The notes under the pieces are model-generated. The model saw nothing but the letters and a program-made list of their open reading frames with translations. It had not been told where the DNA came from and ran no database searches. A DNA stretch of 7,169 bases from positions 1-7,169 of the forward strand of contig DQUB01000180.1 of assembly GCA_015662475.1 (NCBI GenBank), written 5' to 3'. Below, piece after piece: positions 5,717 to 7,169 of this stretch; position 1 is the first letter of the stretch; every line of letters starts with the position of its first letter. Made by a program: the position numbers and the translations under genes. This stretch comes from Pyrodictium sp. GTDB lineage: Archaea > Thermoproteota > Thermoprotei_A > Sulfolobales > Pyrodictiaceae.

Positions 5717-6412
5717 CTAGTCTACTCCTAATATTGTTTCGGCTGTGCATAGGAGCTTGTATGCTATGGTCCAAGCTTTCAATGGTTTGCCGCCGTATAG
5801 GCTATAGCGCTTTTTTGCTAAGCGTATTGTTGTCTTTTTGAAGTCGCCTCGTGGAAAACATCCGATGCCTATTGGCCACCCGGTTTCAAGAGCTTCTCTA
5901 ATGATATGGTCTAGACTTGCTGGTTTACCCTTTTCCCACAACAGTATCAAGCCTCCATACTTTGAGACGAACTCTTCGAGGCTATCTGCCACCTTGTATA
6001 TGAGAGGTCTACCGTTTGGAGGTACGCGGTCAAGCTGGAGAAGTTGTGCCATTAGCCCTTTAAAGCGTTCGAGGTGTTTTGGCAGCCTTGTGTCTGGTTC
6101 GACGTGGAATACACGTCCGTCAAAAACGTGGAAGTAGACTTCTAGACAGCCAGATATGTTGAGTATGGAGTCTTGTAGGAGTAGGAGGACTAGGTGGAGT
6201 ATGTCTGGTCTTCCTCTCTTCCACTTCTCAGGCAGCTTCTCCATAGCGTAGTAGTGGAAGGTCTTGTCAAGGATAACCTCTCTAACGTCAACCCCAAGCC
6301 TTCTAGCAAAACCGACTATCTGTGGATGCTCCCAAATCTCTTTTGGAGCAAGCTCTAAAGCGGATTCTAGGAGGATGATACGTAGTACTTTACCCTTACA
6401 AGCACCTGTCAC
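5717..6412 (-). CDS. nep1: Nep1 (Emg1), 16S rRNA pseudouridine N1-methyltransferase
   Basis: A SPOUT-class enzyme that methylates N1 of a conserved pseudouridine in the small-subunit rRNA, using SAM, and helps small-subunit assembly. Seen: an N-terminal strand VLRIILLESALEL (9-21), HPQIVGFARRLG near 29-40, KRGRPDILHLVLLLLQDS (65-82) with the conserved Arg-Pro-Asp, LPKHLERFKGLM (110-121), LIYKVADS (137-144), IGIGCFPRGDF (181-191), which is the SAM-knot glycine segment, and SLYGGKPLKAWTIAYKLLCTAE (204-225), the knotted helix. At 231 residues it is slightly longer than the roughly 205-residue Methanocaldococcus enzyme. The GTG start has GGTGG upstream with a 6-7 nt gap. It lies 135 nt after the SpoIIM-like gene on the same strand and could be cotranscribed; TGTAAAACA on the minus strand about 34 nt upstream is a weak promoter candidate. 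Confidence 0.95.
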   Translation of the reverse strand: MTGACKGKVLRIILLESALELAPKEIWEHPQIVGFARRLGVDVREVILDKTFHYYAMEKLPEKWKRGRPDILHLVLLLLQDSILNISGCLEVYFHVFDGRVFHVEPDTRLPKHLERFKGLMAQLLQLDRVPPNGRPLIYKVADSLEEFVSKYGGLILLWEKGKPASLDHIIREALETGWPIGIGCFPRGDFKKTTIRLAKKRYSLYGGKPLKAWTIAYKLLCTAETILGVD

Positions 6413-6547
6413 TGCTAGCCACCACTACTCGTGCCAAACTGCTGTTTTACAGCTAAGATTGACTACACTGCCTCTTCATCCCATGTAAGTGTTGGTGGAC
6501 CCCCTTCTATAGTTGGTGTGGGTGAATGGAAGAAGGTGGTGTTTTGC

Positions 6548-7033
6548 CTAGCACTGTATCGCTTGTAGGCATAGTCTAGGTGTTAATGTTGCTTCTACAA
6601 GTGCGCCGATAGAGGTTAGGACAATGGCTATTGTCAGTAGCGCAACGTTTCTCTCTATACCACTAGCTGTTGCAAATGCTAGTGAGAGTAGTTCGGGGAC
6701 GAGATGTGGTGCTACTGTGCACACTCTGAGAATGTATGGCATGTAGCCTGCTCCAGCTATGAATCCTTGCAAAGCTACTTGGACATGTAGTAGTGCTAGT
6801 GCTAGTTTCGGTTTCAACCTTGCAACTAGATGGTATAGGAGGACGGTTACACTGTTTCTAGCAGCTATGAATATTGCTATATTGAGAGTTTGTTCGACTA
6901 GCTTCTGCAAAGGTTCACGGTGAGTACATAGAGGTGCGTTAGGCGGGTATAGTGCTGCCGCAATAGTGAAGCTTGCACTGAACAGTGCTAGTATGCCCAT
7001 AGAGAGTCTAGCAACGCTAACTCGTCTACTCAA
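6548..7033 (-). CDS. Small SpoIIM-like (DUF95) integral membrane protein
   Basis: A 161-residue, very hydrophobic protein with about five membrane segments (near 12-29, 50-70, 77-97, 111-126 and 130-150) and basic residues at its start. The middle and end resemble the SpoIIM/DUF95 family: a Gln-Gly turn where the family often has Asn-Gly (VALQGFIAGAG, 86-96), then APHLVPELLSLAFATASG (108-125), matching the family pattern Pro-His-x-x-x-Glu. Its function in archaea is unknown. The start is uncertain. The frame is open to TTG at 7129, but the first 32 codons overlap what looks like the real 3' end of another gene. TTG at 7033 overlaps that gene's stop region by a few bases and gives a normal N-terminus. 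ATG at 7099 has GGAG 7 nt upstream, and ATG at 7000 is also possible. Nep1 follows on the same strand. Confidence 0.68.
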   Translation of the reverse strand: MSRRVSVARLSMGILALFSASFTIAAALYPPNAPLCTHREPLQKLVEQTLNIAIFIAARNSVTVLLYHLVARLKPKLALALLHVQVALQGFIAGAGYMPYILRVCTVAPHLVPELLSLAFATASGIERNVALLTIAIVLTSIGALVEATLTPRLCLQAIQC

Positions 7034-7169
7034 GAGCAGCGTCAGCCTCTCCCACTTTGAACTGGTATAGCTGGTTGTCTGGAATAGAACAGCATGCATC
7101 GTAGAGCTCCACACCTGTTTCCCTAACAAGCCGTGGGCTTGGCACAGCTATTCTCTCAACTAGACCCTC
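7026..7169 (-). CDS. C-terminal fragment of an unidentified gene cut by the window edge
   Basis: A minus-strand frame enters from the right edge and stays open for 47 codons to TAG at 7028-7026. The codons look like those of the neighbouring genes (GAG, AGA, ATA, CTA, CCA), and the product has an ordinary charged, soluble composition, including VPSPRLVRETGVELYD and a final KVGEADAALE. I do not recognise the family. The stop lies a few bases past the TTG proposed as the start of the SpoIIM-like gene, a tight arrangement typical of an operon; the larger alternative start of that gene would instead put about 100 nt of overlapping coding in two frames. Confidence is limited by the short visible length. 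Confidence 0.55.
   Translation of the reverse strand, partial: EGLVERIAVPSPRLVRETGVELYDACCSIPDNQLYQFKVGEADAALE

Noticed and set aside
5608..5841. Plus-strand frame across the 3' end of Nep1
   Set aside because: It overlaps the conserved knotted C-terminus of Nep1 in antisense and has no ribosome binding site or motif.

Overview
The window looks like chromosomal DNA of a hyperthermophilic crenarchaeon, most likely Desulfurococcales and possibly close to Pyrodictium/Hyperthermus. The evidence is an archaeal gene set (Nep1 rRNA methyltransferase, a Sulfolobus-Ard1-like N-terminal acetyltransferase, an archaeal SAM hydroxide adenosyltransferase and a hyperthermophile-type glutamate dehydrogenase), archaeal TATA elements placed about 26 nt from start codons, AGA/AGG and ATA codons, and GTG or TTG as the preferred start of all nine complete genes. 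The genus is inference; family and function calls rest on motifs read by eye.

Layout, left to right. Positions 1-394 hold no convincing gene. They contain a very GC-rich, self-complementary block (about 278-365), either a structured RNA or the terminator of the leftward operon. Next come three leftward genes, read from the right: an Ard1/RimI-type acetyltransferase (1833-2360), an unrecognised basic protein (1222-1791) and a SAM hydroxide adenosyltransferase (395-1225); the last two overlap by 4 nt and are probably translationally coupled. A divergent intergenic stretch of about 355 nt follows. Then moaD (2728-3012) and moaE (3146-3667) run rightward and encode the two subunits of molybdopterin synthase. 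moaE meets the leftward glutamate dehydrogenase gene (3664-4935) in a 4-nt stop-on-stop overlap.

Glutamate dehydrogenase is divergent from a rightward gene (4988-5497). Its product resembles the N-terminal half of archaeal GTP cyclohydrolase III, a GGDEF-like palm domain. A single near-palindromic TATA element sits 26 and 27 nt from the two GTG starts, which suggests a bidirectional, leaderless promoter. The right end is leftward: a hidden C-terminal gene fragment running off the window (7026-7169), a small SpoIIM-like membrane protein (6548-7033) and Nep1 (5717-6412).

The genes form no single pathway. They cover tungsten/molybdenum cofactor synthesis (MoaD+MoaE), amino-acid catabolism (Gdh), SAM turnover, protein N-terminal acetylation and ribosome assembly (Nep1). 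The parts most worth a second look are the single-palm GCH III-like protein, the symmetric shared promoter, the GC-rich structured block, the unknown gene coupled to SAM hydrolysis, and the codon bias shared by the acetyltransferase and moaDE. No CRISPR array, tRNA, rRNA or intact insertion sequence was seen.
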